Positions 8,351 through 19,760 of a DNA stretch of 64,000 nt are shown here, piece by piece. Location of the stretch: positions 13,594,413 to 13,658,412 of the forward strand of contig NC_050472.1 of the NCBI RefSeq assembly GCF_013373865.1, in the 5' to 3' direction. The notes below the pieces were generated by a model. The model saw nothing but the letters and a program-made list of their open reading frames with translations. It had not been told where the DNA came from and did not search any database. Origin of the DNA: Monomorium pharaonis (Eukaryota > Arthropoda > Insecta > Hymenoptera > Formicidae). How positions within the stretch are numbered: position 1 is the first letter of the stretch; each line of letters opens with the position of its first letter. The position numbers and the translations under genes are program-made.

Positions 8351-11300
8351 TCAGATCCTTTACGCCTTCTTTTATCGAAAGTCTGTTTGCATGTTTTATG
8401 TTCGGAATTTGTTATAACGTTATGAAATGCTGTACGCCTAATAGCTTTGAAATGAAGTGTTATAGGGGTATCCAGCTCATTTGTAATGAGAGATCTGATA
8501 GAATGGTAATTGATTAATTTACTATTTGCGAAATTAAGAGTAATACCTTTAGCTTTACAAATTTCGGCGGTATTACCATCAGGTTTACGTACTACAAAAG
8601 CATAAAATTTCGGACCACCCGAAACAATAGATTCGATATAACTACCCGTACCATAACACGTTAATTTATCTATCAAATCACCCAACAATTTACCAGTTGG
8701 CGGTTCATATTCGTTTGGTGAAATACCCCTTACATATATACAAGAATCTGTATCGCAGTATAACACTCGTTTGTCAAGACGTTCGAGATATTCATATAAT
8801 TTTAAACGCGCTTGAGCTGTTGTGTATGTGGCTATTACAACATTTGTTATCAAAGATGGTGTTAAATTTTCGTCTGTACTTACATAACCAACATATAAAA
8901 CGTCGTCATTAACAGGTAGTATACTTGTAACGTTAACTTCATTACTGGACAGTAACTGTATCAATCTGCTACGTGTTGTCACAATTTCAACTTTAGGAAG
9001 ATTTTCACGCTGACCAAATTTACCCCAAAAAGAATTTAAACATAATTTTGAAACAGCTCGGAGACCTGGATTGACACATATTTTTTCCGACTCCAATTCA
9101 ACACCTTCCGCTCGCTTATATTCCTCTATGTATCGTATTTTAGATTCCTCATCAACGCAATCGGAAGGCCAATCACTAGCTTCTTGCTTAATTTTTAAGA
9201 AAGTGTTTATGTATTCTGTGAAGTGACCACCCTCCTTAGTTTGAGAATTATATTGCGTTACATCGTATTGCCAAATTTCATAAATATTTTTGATCTTATA
9301 ACCAACGCTTACTGCTTTGCGTATTTCATGAACCACCCAAGTGCCTGTAAATTCGCGATCGGTAACATCCTCGTGTATACAATTTGATTGATACTTATTT
9401 TCGCAACATGTACGGCATAAAGCAAACATTAATTTACCATGCATCTGTACAGGTAACACAGGGTGATAAAGATTACGAGGTGGTAATATTGTACAGTGAA
9501 CAAGGCCTTCTATTTTATTGATTTCGACACCTGTAGGACCTGTTAATTCGCGACATTCTTCGCCGACGTATATTTTCGGGTATCCTACAGGAAATTTACC
9601 TGTTTTACAAATATAAGGGTAAAGAGAACATACATCGACATAATGTATTTTCTCATTATCCTTTACATTATACAGAGATACCATGTTTTCTGTACGACCT
9701 CCGTAAAAGGCATCACGCGGATTTAACACTTTCAGCGATATAGAGGTTTGGTTTTTTTCTAAAAATATACGCATATCTTCTCTAGATGCTAAAATACGAT
9801 CATAGTCACACTCCCACATTTCTGTTAAAATATATCCGGCAGATATAATTTTTGCTGTAATAAACTGTGTGCGTTCCAAACGCGTATCCATGGTATCAGT
9901 GATAGTACCGCTGTTTCTATTTACAGTATAGCATCGGGGACAACCATGCCAATAACAACCGTGAAACTGTAAAATATGTTTAATCATCGTGTTCTCAATA
10001 GTTTCTTCGTAATATTCGTCAACCAAGATACCTTCGGGTAACCGTGTTTCACGACCACGCCCAGCATGAGTTATAATACGACCCAATTCATGTTCTATTT
10101 AAATCAATCAAAAAATAGCTTTACGCGATTGTTTTTGACCCCACCGATAACCTCCTGTAGGTATAATATCTATACTATTTTTTTGAAAAAAATTTTTACA
10201 GTAAACACGTGAGCAGGCCGATGCTATTGTTGTACTCTCCTCGAAAGGACAAGCCTTACCACATTCGTAAACATTTTACGAAAAGCTAAACAAGCTGGGC
10301 GTAATATTGTTACATCATTTTTGCAGTATCGTACAATTTCTTTTGCAAAATCAAATATATAGTTTGAATGTTTTTCTTGTTATACCAAAGTAAAAAACGT
10401 TCGCGTTCATCGTTATGCATATAACATGGTGAATAATATTTTATATCTAGTAATGGTCCTATATAATTTTGATTTTCAGGTGTATTAAATAAATGCGGGA
10501 ATGTGCCTTTTGTAGTACAACTATCAAGTGCAAAAGCTTTCGGTAAAGCGCTTAACGGCATGTGAAAATAATTTAAGCTATCAAGAAATGTAGTGTGACC
10601 TATTGTCATTACAACGATGTTTGTACCATTTAATATTATTGATGGCATCTCATTCATACTACCTCGCGTAGCAAAATATCGTAAAATAAATTGAGCATCA
10701 AAAGCTTTTGCATTATGAGCAATACAGATTGTGCGTTTGAAAGAACGTAACGGTTTTGTTGCTAAGTCAACGAATTGCTTTACAGGATCTTGATTAAATA
10801 CATATTCGCGCACACCGCAATATTGACATATTTTTGACATATCACTGTTATCGTTTAAACAATAACTACACGATTGTTGAACAACGCATAAGCTAGGTAC
10901 ATGTACAAACGTTTTATCATCCCCTTTAACACGCATATTTTGTTGTGTTTCAAAGTCGTAAAATAAAAAAACGATTTTTGACTGATTATTTTTAGTTTGT
11001 TTTATAGGTTGAATGTAGCATAAATGATTAATAGGATAAAAATCTTTACATATTTTGCAATACGTAATATTACAATCGTGCTTTTGCTTTTTATCTGTTG
11101 AAATAAATCTTGAACATATATTACATATTTTTAATGTATCACACACACTTTTTTTATCTTTTCTTTTTTTATTGTTTAACGTTATGGGTTTTAAATGCCG
11201 TTGAAAACAATTATTATTGTAAAAAGATCTTTTACAAGAATTACATTTAATATGAGGGCTTACAGCCGTTATGCACGGTGGTTGCCCCATACAGCGATTG

Positions 11301-11533
11301 CATTTTTGTAAACATTTATGATCACTTATTCTAGTATACGCTATATTACAAGCTATACAAAAACCGCGACTACCTACGGCAGCCCGTAAGTTTAAAATAG
11401 GTTCAAAATGGTGTATTCTACGATAATATAAAAAACGTAATGTGTGTGTGATACTATTAAATATATTCATTACATATCTCGTACCGTCATATAAAGTTTC
11501 TCCACCGTAACCTAGTGTTTCAACTTCATATAA

Positions 11534-11643
11534 CCCAGTGAGAAATAGTACATCGAATCGACATCGATTCGACATCGAAATCATCATTTCGATGTCGATT
11601 CGACGTCGAATTGATGTCGAATTCATTATCATTTCTCGCTGGG
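11534..11643. mobile_element. 110-bp CCCAG MITE, copy 2, inside the polymerase gene
   Basis: The ends are CCCAGTGAGAAA and TTTCTCGCTGGG and the flanking duplication is AA (11532-11533, 11644-11645). The interior matches copy 1 (86-195) inverted. It interrupts the polymerase upstream of its Cys-rich region. Confidence 0.8.
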
Positions 11644-11875
11644 AAGACGATAGCGATGCCAAATTCCGCTAAATATTTTTGAAATTGTTCTAATTCTGCT
11701 ATTGTACAGTCATTATTAGGTATATTTACTTTTGCATTTCTTACAAGTTCGAGAGCTTTCTCTTTTTGTAATCTGCCGCGAGATAAACGTATAGACATCC
11801 AATGTTTGTGTAATTCGCCCGAACGAATTTCACCTCGTTCCACGTACGCTCGTGCTGCTACTAACGACCGTGGTA

Positions 11876-12150
11876 GGTAACCCGACAATTTCCTCAAAAA
11901 ATGGAGGAGTGATGTTGGTACTAACGAAAGTCCGTAGGCACTAAATTTTAATTTTTGTGATTAGTAAAACTGCATCAGTAATAAATCTGTCAGCGCGAAA
12001 ACATATGCGCGGTGCGAATACAAATAATAAATGAATCTACAATATAATGTCAAATAACCTGTTAATACATAAAAATTAAAATTTAGTGTTTAGAGACTTT
12101 CGTTAGTACCAACATCACTCCTCCATTTTTTAAGGAAATTGTCGGGTTAC
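11876..12150. mobile_element. 275-bp MITE with ~60-bp inverted repeats and 9-bp duplication
   Basis: The ends read (G)GTAACCCGACAATTTCC at the left and the inverse at the right; the inverted repeat extends about 60 bp through GGAGGAGTGATGTTGGTAC. It is flanked by ACCGTGGTA at 11867-11875 and 12151-12159, an exact 9-bp target duplication. That length is typical of Mutator-like elements (established knowledge), so a MULE-type MITE is inferred. It splits the N-terminal region of the polymerase. Confidence 0.8.
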
Positions 12151-12889
12151 ACCGTGGTAAGCAAAGATTGTCGGAATTTGTTATTGATAATATTGATCGT
12201 TTCGCCACATTATCCAGGGTTAGTTTTCGGCGTGAACCACCGTTTACGCGACGTATTATACAAGTTGTTAATGTGCAGCTATCATTAATATAGAAATCTG
12301 AGGCACTTTGAGCGACTCGACTCACTAATTCCCACAAATCTATATTTCTAAAATCTCGTACATAACGGTAAGACAGCCACACAGGCCCATGGGAAAGAGT
12401 ATCAGTAGTAAATGTCACGCCTATATAATCGTCAGGATTGCTCGAATTTGTAAGATATGCATGTACTTCTGCAAATACTTTATCTAACCATCTTAAAGAA
12501 TTGAAACCTTCTGGCGGTTGTCGTACAACGAATGTTATCTCATGTCCATGAGTGTCAAATCGTTGAAAATAGCGTCGATTTTCTCGTAAAATATTAAATG
12601 ATGTCGGTTCACTCGCTTCATCAGAATCTTGAATGTGTTGCATATTCTCTCTTTCTCCAAGCTGTTCTATCTCCACCTCTCCCTCCTCCTCTTTTTTCTC
12701 TTCTTCTTCTTCTGCAGCCGTATCACATGTCGCACGGCCACATCCTGTTTGTATTGTTAATATATCTGTAATAAAAATATTAATAAAACATTTTTTTTTA
12801 ACTTTTCTGTAAATTTATTTATTTATTTTATTACTAACTTAATTTTCAAGGAGTTTAAACGAATTTATGATCTCGTCCGACACATGTTT

Positions 12890-14691
12890 TACCGGTAGAG
12901 ATCCTGCATCATATATACATATATATATATATATTTTTTAAATAATATATTATTATTATAAAAATATCAATATCTTACCGTCATAATCATTATCGTTATT
13001 TATTGCTGATGGTTCAATCTCGTCCGATACATTATTTACCAATGAAGATCCTGTATCATGTATAAATGTATAATTAATTTTTAAATACATTCTACAATAA
13101 AATATTATTCTTTCTTAATTAATATATCTTACCGTTATTTTTTTCGTTGTTTATTGTAGTAGTAGTCTCAACTTCGTTCGACGCATTAAACGCATCATTA
13201 TTATCGTTGTTTATTGATGTAGGTTCAATTTTGCCCGACACGTGATTTACAGATGGGGTTCCAGCTTCATATGTATGTAGATAGCTATTATTTTTACAAT
13301 TTTCATTGTCTTGCTCTATTTCTAACAAAGTTAATGGTGTAAAACGAAGAAATTCTTGCCACATCCAACTACACCTTTCAAACAGGTTAGAACTGTCGTA
13401 AACTCTCTCTGCATCGGTGTGTTCTACAGGGAGCGTCCCAGATGCGCACAGTAATAAACGGACACAGCAGGCTGAGTGAAACGGACACAGTAATAAACGG
13501 ACACAGACCAAACGGACACAGTAATAAACGGACACAGTAACAAACGGACACAGACCAAATGCGCACAGAGCGAAACGGACACAGTGCGAAACGGACACAG
13601 ACCAAATGCGCACGGACCAAATGCACACGGACCAAATGCGCACATTGCACATGCGCACACTGCACGTGCGCACGGACCAAATGCAATCCATGTACATTGC
13701 AAGCAGAGTAAAGTCCACATAGGTTAGCGACTTGGACGGGGTGGGTGCGGGAGGGGGGCCGAAGGCCCCGCTTGCACCCCCCCCGTGTGTGTGTGTGTGT
13801 GTGTATGTGTGTGCGTGCAAAGCATTCACTGCATCACATGGGTTTGCGACTTTCCGTGTATGCATTTGGTCTGTGCGCATGTGCAGTGTGCGCATTTGGT
13901 CTGTGTCCGTTTCGCACTGTGTCCGTTTCGCTCTGTGCGCATTTGGTCTGTGTCCGTTTCGCACTGTGTCCGTTTCGCTCTGTGCGCATTTGGTCTGTGT
14001 CCGTTTGTTACTGTGTCCGTTTCGCACTGTATCCGTTTGTTACTGTGTCCGTTTCGCACTGTGTCCGTTTATTACTGGGTCCGTTTGGTCTGTGTCCGTT
14101 TGTTACTGTGTCCGTTTCACTCAGCTTGCTGTGTCCGTTTATTACTGTGCGCATCTGGGACTCACTCGTTCTACATTTTTTTCTTCATGTACTGGTTCAT
14201 TAGTAGTATCATTATTTTCAATTTGTTGAACACATTCCAATAAAATAGCGTCATCTTCATCTGTCAATAATTCTTGTATGGCTATTTTAAAAAGTATAGA
14301 AAATTATAAATATTATATTTCTATCAGATTCCGTTTTTATTTTTTTATTTTTTTACTTACCACGACGTTCGTTGTATCTGGTCACTATATTGTGAACATA
14401 TTCAGTATTTTGTAAACCGCGTTGCACAATTTCGTTGTAAACAATATTAAGAATATCACTACCATCAGTAAATAAACCTCTATTATAACACTTTATAATG
14501 ATACGTAAACCGGAGCGACTTATTAAAAATTTAAATTTTTTCAATAAAGCTTTTCGTGAAAGATTTCGCAAACGGGCGCACCATGTACTATTACAAACAC
14601 GTCGTAAATACGGCGAATAGGGTATCAAAATACGTTGTACTTTGGGTATGATTTCGTAGAGATTCATTTTAGCCTCTTTCAAAGCTCGCAC
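12890..14691 (-). CDS. Spliced Polinton gene with duplicated exons, cut by element E
   Basis: Reading on the minus strand, a first exon (about 14691-14362) encodes a basic helical region with IIPKVQRILIPYSPYLRR and LFTDGSDILNIVYNEIVQRG, then a GTAAGT donor. A second exon (about 14280 to 13130, with element E inside) has an acidic start and ends in a Thr/Asn-rich segment before a GTAAGA donor. Further short exons at about 13060-12978 and 12919-12850 repeat a theme: GSSLVNNVSDEIEP and GSLPVKHVSDEI, echoing SVNHVSGKIEP in exon 2. These look like tandem exon duplications. An AG acceptor near 12765 could join the set to the polymerase N-terminus, so this may be the 5' part of the polymerase gene or a separate gene. 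No function is recognised. Splice sites are by eye. Confidence 0.5.
13429..14167. mobile_element. Foldback-like element E
   Basis: The left end is GGGAGCGTCCCAGATGCG and the right end, read inward, is GAGTGAGTCCCAGATGCG. It is flanked by an exact 8-bp duplication GTTCTACA (13421-13428, 14168-14175). Arms use the same monomers as D (AAACGGACACAGTAAT, ACCAAATGCGCACAGAG), and the central block (about 13725-13855) with hairpin, (GT)n and GCAAAGCATTCACTGC is nearly identical to that of D. It lies inside an exon of the spliced Polinton gene. Confidence 0.9.
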
Positions 14692-14700
14692 AATACTAAA

Positions 14701-15380
14701 TGTTGCAAAAAAAATCTCTCTGTTCGGAGTTATAAGATTCTACCTCTATCATTATCTGGTTTAACATTTCTACTTTTTTTTTATGACAATGCAACACCTG
14801 TATTTCATGTCTGGTTGTATCAAGTTCAATATATAAAATATTAAAATATTAAAATATTAAAATAAATTACAGATTTTAATAGTAATTAATAGTAGTATTA
14901 AATAATATTAATAAATATCCTGCTAATTATTTTTATTATAATATTATATAAAAAATAATTCTTTGTTTCAATCTTGGTGTACGTGCCGAGCGGCTTATAG
15001 TCATCTCACGATGACGTGATAATGCAACGGTTACATGTTTTGGAGTTTTATATTACCGAACACGTGCAAAGGCGCTATCTTTTACTTGTGATGAGATCAC
15101 TCCCCGTAGAAATCTTGGTACTTTGGGGAATCGTCGTCTTTGGGAAATCACTACTAAGATTTATGAATACCTTACCTCCCGTTATTTTACCTATTGTCAT
15201 TGTTGCATAGCAGCTCTATAAACACAGTTTACTTTCAATCAAGCAATCTTCATTAGACATTCGTAATATAACGTCATACATTCTGAGAGACTCTCTCTGA
15301 GTAAATTATATATACATAGTGTACGTGTTGGACCTGTATTGTACCAAGTTTATTTGCTTATTTACTTACTTACGATAACC
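14701..15380. other. Intergenic region between divergent Polinton genes
   Basis: AT-rich sequence separates the minus-strand spliced gene from the plus-strand gene at 15381, so it probably holds both promoters. A TATAAACA lies at about 15217 and a CTCTATAAACACAG context surrounds it, but no start site can be fixed. Nothing else is recognised. Confidence 0.3.
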
Positions 15381-16294
15381 ATGGCAAAAAGAAAAATTAA
15401 CAACAGCAACAACGATGGTACGTCTCATGAAATAAGTGAATCGCCCAAAATTTTCGAGAAACAACTTCTTCTGCCTACGATATACAAGTTAAATCTTTCT
15501 TTTGGCAAGAAAGTAGTTATTGGATTCGAAGAGCAGAAAGATGGTGATTTATATCCTGTAATCCGTCTAATTGGAAAAGATTTTATCGGCCTATCGTTTA
15601 AAGCAGATGCTTGGTATAATTTTCAGAAGGAATTTAATACCATATCTGAATATTTTGATTCAGAAGATGCAGTAGCAAACGAAATGCGTAATCAACAATT
15701 TGTAAAACAAGATTTTTCACTACTTTTTACAATTTCATACGGTCAGCGGTGTATAATCATCTATAGATTGCAAAATTGTGACGAAGAGGAAGAGGAGGAT
15801 GAAGAAGAATCAAAGAAGAAAAAAAGGAAATATAGCCCCCGAGCCATAATTATGCAGAAAACCACTTTTGACAATCTTAGAGAAATATGTGTGTGCATCA
15901 ATGAACGTCTGAGAAGACTTGAAACAATCGTCGAATGCGTTAACTATTGCCAACATCTTCTAATCAAACAGCTACATATAGAAATCCGTAAAAATGATTT
16001 AAAAATGGATTTATGTGCCGCGATACAGTTTATTAAAAACGTGCGCAATATTCTTGAAAAGCAGACTTATGATGAACTAAATGCAAAATATTCGTTATTT
16101 ACTGAGCAAGAATTTCATATTATTTTCCTTGAATTAACAACGATATATCGAGCTTCTATAGCGCAAAAAATCATTAAGTAAGTATAATGTGTAATATTTT
16201 GAATTCAGGTTTATTAATTACCTTAATAATAATAAATGTATTAATTTACAGAGTTACAACTGATACAGCGTTACAGGAAAAAAACAAGAACTAA
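15381..16294 (+). CDS. Two-exon gene of unknown function at the Polinton edge
   Basis: Exon 1 (15381-16177) starts at an ATG in the good context AACCATGG and encodes a basic N-terminus (MAKRKINN), a beta-rich block with KVVIGFEEQ, a GKDFIGLSFKADAWYNF segment, an acidic Glu/Asp run followed by a KKKKRK nuclear-localisation-like stretch, and a helical C-terminal half. A GTAAGT donor at 16178 and a TTACAG acceptor before 16252 give exon 2 (16252-16294), ending KNKN-stop; the total is 279 residues. The N-terminal third vaguely recalls PC4-like single-stranded-DNA-binding folds, but this is a guess. It is the only fully open plus-strand gene beside the Polinton and is divergent from it. It could be Polinton cargo or a neighbouring gene. 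Confidence 0.6.
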
Positions 16295-17177
16295 AAAAAG
16301 TTGTAAATTGAATTAAAATATTTTAAAAAGCTTCCCCCTGATAAAATTAAAAAAAAACACTACTGACCACTATGGAGCGAAGAGTACAGACTTAATCGTT
16401 ATGTGTATCTTTAGTCGCTCTGTATTGCTTTTTAACTATGTACCATTATATTTTCTTTAAATTATACAAGTTTTTACTTCGTATTATTATTATGGATTGT
16501 AAAACTATCGTGCATATGCAATAAAATATATATATATGTATTTGTTAAAACATGTTTATGTAATCAATAAATACATATTTAAGATTACTTCGTATTTCGT
16601 ATTACTACTGCAACAGGAAATATATGTATGTCGTAAAATGTAACATGTAATCAATAAATATTTGTAATCAAAAATTATTTTAAAAATATTTTATTTCTTA
16701 AAAAAAACTCTCTTTAAGCTTTATGTTAAGGATGTGCTTTTGTTATTAAAATAAAAAAAAATAAATAAATAAGTATTTATCAAAATTTGTACCAATAAAG
16801 TATATTTCAAAATTTTATGGGGATGGGGGAAGCGAGTAAATGCAAGAAAGGAAAAAAGGAGGAGGAAGAGAGAGAAAGAGAGAGAGAGAGATTTCATAAA
16901 TGTAGCATTTGTACCACTATGGGTAGCCGCCTGTGACACTGGAGCCGTCGTAGAAAGGTAGGGGACGGCGCCAGTGACGTCACAGGCGTCTCCCCATAGT
17001 GGTACATACCTACTCTGCTATTAAACTTTTGACAGTTTGTCGTATTAAAAAAAAAAGGAATTATTTGAAAAACAAATTTGATTGAGAGAAAAAGAGCCAG
17101 TTCCCGTATTTGGTAAACGAAGGAAATTTGATAAAAAAGAAAGAGATTAGTATGAGCAAAAGAGTTGAGTGTGAAAG
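16295..17177. other. AT-rich gene-free region with one strong hairpin
   Basis: The sequence is AT-rich with no supportable gene. A hairpin at 16911-17008 pairs GTACCACTATGGG with its inverse and GCCTGTGACACTGG with a near inverse around a GC-rich loop; it looks like a small MITE or a transposon-end pair. A GA-rich tract lies at about 16858-16890. Confidence 0.5.
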
Positions 17178-17550
17178 CCCTTACGGAAAAAACACTCTAA
17201 TTTTGAGAGTTTTACACTTAAAATTGAGTGTTAATATTCGATTTTGGGAGTTTACTCCTAAATTTAGGTGTATACGTTCAAATCTTGAGTATTTACATTA
17301 TAAAGATTGAGTGTTTATACTCGAAAATTGAGTGTGTATACCCAATGATTGAATGTTCATACCAAAGTTTGGATTTAAATACTGAATATTTGAAAGTATA
17401 CTCTCAACATTTGGATATGACACTCAATAAATGAGTGTATACTTCCAACATAAAGTGTGAACACTGAAACGTTGAGGATGTACACTCAACATCTATCGGT
17501 TGAAGGTATACATTAGGTATACACTCAATATACACTTAATATTGAGTGTG
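17178..17550. mobile_element. Element M, partial copy
   Basis: It starts CCCTTACGGAAAAAACACTC and continues through dense TTGAGTGT/ACACTCAA motifs. It matches the first half of M2 (34728-35475) and stops after GAGTGTG, where a complete inverted copy begins. It is one side of a palindrome with 17990-18338. Confidence 0.7.
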
Positions 17551-18338
17551 CCCTTACGGAAAAAACACTAAAAATAACACTTAAAAAAATACTCAAGTTG
17601 AGTGTAATTTGGGACAAGGGGTAAACACTCAATTCAGTGTAAACACTCAACTTGAGTGTTCGCTCTTTCATTTACTTTTAATTAGAGTGTTATTACTCTT
17701 AACTTGAATGTTCGCCATCTAATCAAGTGTTAATTTCAATGTTAATCCTAAATTTAAGAATAACACTGAAATTAACACTTAATTAGATGGCAAACATCCA
17801 AGTTGAAAGTAATTAATATTACTCAAATTAATACTCAAAGCCAGCTGAACACTATAATTGAATGTTTATTTTAGATATTCGTTTTATGTCCATTTCTACC
17901 AATGCAGATTAATTTTAATCTCGGTTGAACGTTGAACTTTTTTTGCTTTTGTTTTTATTTAATATTTTCTAATCCAATGTTTGAGAGTACACACTCAATA
18001 TTAAGTGTATACCTTCAACCGATAGATGTTGAGTGTACATCTCCAACGTTTCAGTGTTCACACTTTATGTTGGAAGTATACACTCATTTATTGTGTGTTA
18101 TATCCAAATGTTGAGAGTATACTTTTAAATATTCAGTATTTAAATCCAAACTTTAGTATGAACACTCAATCATTGGATGTACACAGTCAATGTTCGAGTA
18201 TAAACACTCAATCTTTAGTGTAAATACTCAAGATTTGAGCGTATACATCTAAATTTGAGAGTAAACTCCCAAAATCGAGTATTAACACTCAATTTTGAGT
18301 GTAAACTCTCAAAATTAGAGTGTTTTTTTCCGTAAGGG
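17551..18338. mobile_element. Element M1, complete non-autonomous copy
   Basis: It begins CCCTTACGGAAAAAACACTA and ends with the inverse of CCCTTACGGAAAAAAACACT. Its two ends match the right and left ends of M2, so it lies in the opposite orientation. The interior is made of ACTCAA/TTGAGT motifs. There is no coding capacity. Superfamily is unknown. Confidence 0.75.
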
Positions 18339-18840
18339 CGTTAAAAAATATTTTAAAGAAATTTTTTATTAAGGTTTATTTATGATATTGAATATAATAT
18401 GAAATACTAAAAATATAATAAAATAAAATAATATAAAATAATAATATTGTAAAAATTTGTATAAATTATATTTTGTATAATATAATAATATGTAATAATA
18501 TAATATAATAATGTCGCACGTGAATGCATGCTGATGTGAGAGAAAGAGTAAATAATATTAATATAATATAGTAATATAATAATATAATATAATATAAAAT
18601 ATTTATATCCAGACTTCTTGGTCCAGATCCATTAGCGGTGACATGCCAAAAAGTCGACGTAGATCGACGACATCTGCCAATCCAAATCGGCCATATGATT
18701 CGTCAATTAAGGCATTATTTCGCTTTCTGTCGATCTTGCGAAAGTATCGCGTCCAAAATCTTTTCCTTATATTGCTAAATCCATGTATGTAGATGTTATC
18801 GAGATATATCCATGTCTAGATACAAAATTAACATATTTTG
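18339..18840. other. AT-rich gene-free region
   Basis: Runs of AATATAAT dominate 18360-18600, and a short more balanced stretch lies at 18600-18800. I see no gene, RNA or element ends here. Confidence 0.4.
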
Positions 18841-18844
18841 TATC

Positions 18845-19505
18845 TCAATCTTTGAAGGGTGGTTTCACCCCTTTAAATCGTTTTTGGGCAGTTACGAAAA
18901 ATTTCTAAATTCATGTATTTACCTCCTCTACATTTATGCCAAGTTTCATTAAAATCAGAATTTTCGAGTTCGCGAGGTTCCTTTGTAAGTTATGTAAGGT
19001 ATTTTAGTATATAACTAACAAAGGAACCTCGCGAACCCGTAAATTATGATTTTAATAAAACTTGGCATAAATGTAGAGGGAGTGAATACATGAATTAAAA
19101 AATTTTTAGTTGGTGCCCAAAAACGGTTTGAAAGGGTAAAACCACCCTTCAAAGTTGAGACATTTTTGCGGTTTTTCGACATATATCGTAAACTAAACAA
19201 AATAACAGCATAAATATCTCCATTTAATTACGCTATTCATTTTTCGAAAAATTTAACTAAATAGCATAGTTAAATAAAGGTATTTATACTGTAAAACTTT
19301 CGTATGAAACATTTTTAAATATTTTATTTAATTTACGAGATATATCGAAAAACTGTAAAAATCGTCTCAACTTTGAAGGGTGGTTTCACCCCTTCAAACG
19401 TTTTTGGGCACCAACTAAAAATTTCTAAATTCATGTATTCACCCCCTCTACATTTATGCCAAGTTTCATTAAAACCTGAATTTTCGAGTTCGCAAGGTTC
19501 CCTTG
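18845..19505. repeat. Three copies of a ~140-bp repeat, first two forming a palindrome
   Basis: A unit with TTGAAGGGTGGTTTCACCCC, CATTTATGCCAAGTTTCAT and GAGTTCGCGAGGTTCCTTTG occurs at 18845-18990, inverted at 19013-19165, and again direct at 19363-19505. The AACAAAGGAACC edges recall the AACAAGGGAACGG edges of the palindrome at 43021-43441. This is probably a non-autonomous element with inverted ends. Confidence 0.65.
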
Positions 19506-19509
19506 TGAG

Positions 19510-19760
19510 TTTTTGCCGTCATTAATTGATAAGGTAGACTCTACACAATATTTGCTATATGTCTGCATCATGCTGTGATAGCAGGAATGCTCGATTTTTG
19601 CTGCGTTTTGTCATCATTAGTTAAAGTAGACTTTACACAATATCTACTACATATTTGCGTCACGCTGCGACTGCAGGCATGCTCTATTTCTGTTGCAATT
19701 CTGCCGTCATTAATTAATACCGTAGACTTTGCTCGATATCTGGTACGTTTATGTTGTCAC
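19510..19760. repeat. Three imperfect ~95-bp tandem repeats
   Basis: Units begin near 19515, 19609 and 19707 with GTCATTAATT...GTAGACT and contain TGCGTCACGCTGCGA-type segments. They are not coding. Confidence 0.5.

Larger units (their letters stand above)
8351..12676 (-). pseudogene. Polinton protein-primed DNA polymerase B, broken
   Basis: Family B polymerase of the organellar/viral (protein-primed) type; it would replicate the element. Parts in order: an N-terminal region (12676-12151, then 11875-11644) with WLDKVFAEVHAYL and LDNVAKRSILSI; a Cys-rich region (about 11390-11040); exonuclease motifs FYDFETQQ (about 10940-10965) and AHNAKAFDAQF (about 10690-10725); polymerase motif A DVCSLYP (about 9620-9640), motif B NSFWGKFGQ (about 9010-9036) and motif C CDTDS (about 8743-8757). 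Catalytic Asp residues of motifs A and C are present. It is broken by a MULE-like MITE (11876-12150), a CCCAG MITE (11534-11643), frameshifts and a stop between 10310 and 10086, and element D at the C-terminus after KRRRKG. Upstream exons may belong to it (see 12890-14691). Confidence 0.9.
1..16294. mobile_element. Decayed Polinton/Maverick (adintovirus-like) element
   Basis: This block holds the hallmark Polinton gene set: a protein-primed type B DNA polymerase, a retroviral-type integrase with a C-terminal chromodomain, an adenovirus-like cysteine protease, a major capsid protein and a penton-like minor capsid protein. All of these lie on the minus strand, and a two-exon gene follows on the plus strand at 15.4 kb. 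No packaging ATPase (A32/FtsK type) is visible; it may lie left of the window or be lost. I could not find the terminal inverted repeats or 6-bp target duplications known for Polintons, so both outer limits are uncertain. Every large gene has a stop, a frameshift or an insertion, so the copy is dead as a unit. Family assignment rests on polymerase, integrase and protease motifs seen directly; membership of the smaller genes is by position and resemblance. Confidence 0.85.

Noticed and set aside
7302..8517. Cys-rich frames of the type CVRFALCPF over element D (and similar over E and F)
   Set aside because: They arise from the GTGTCCGTTT monomer read in any frame. Cysteine richness is a codon artefact.
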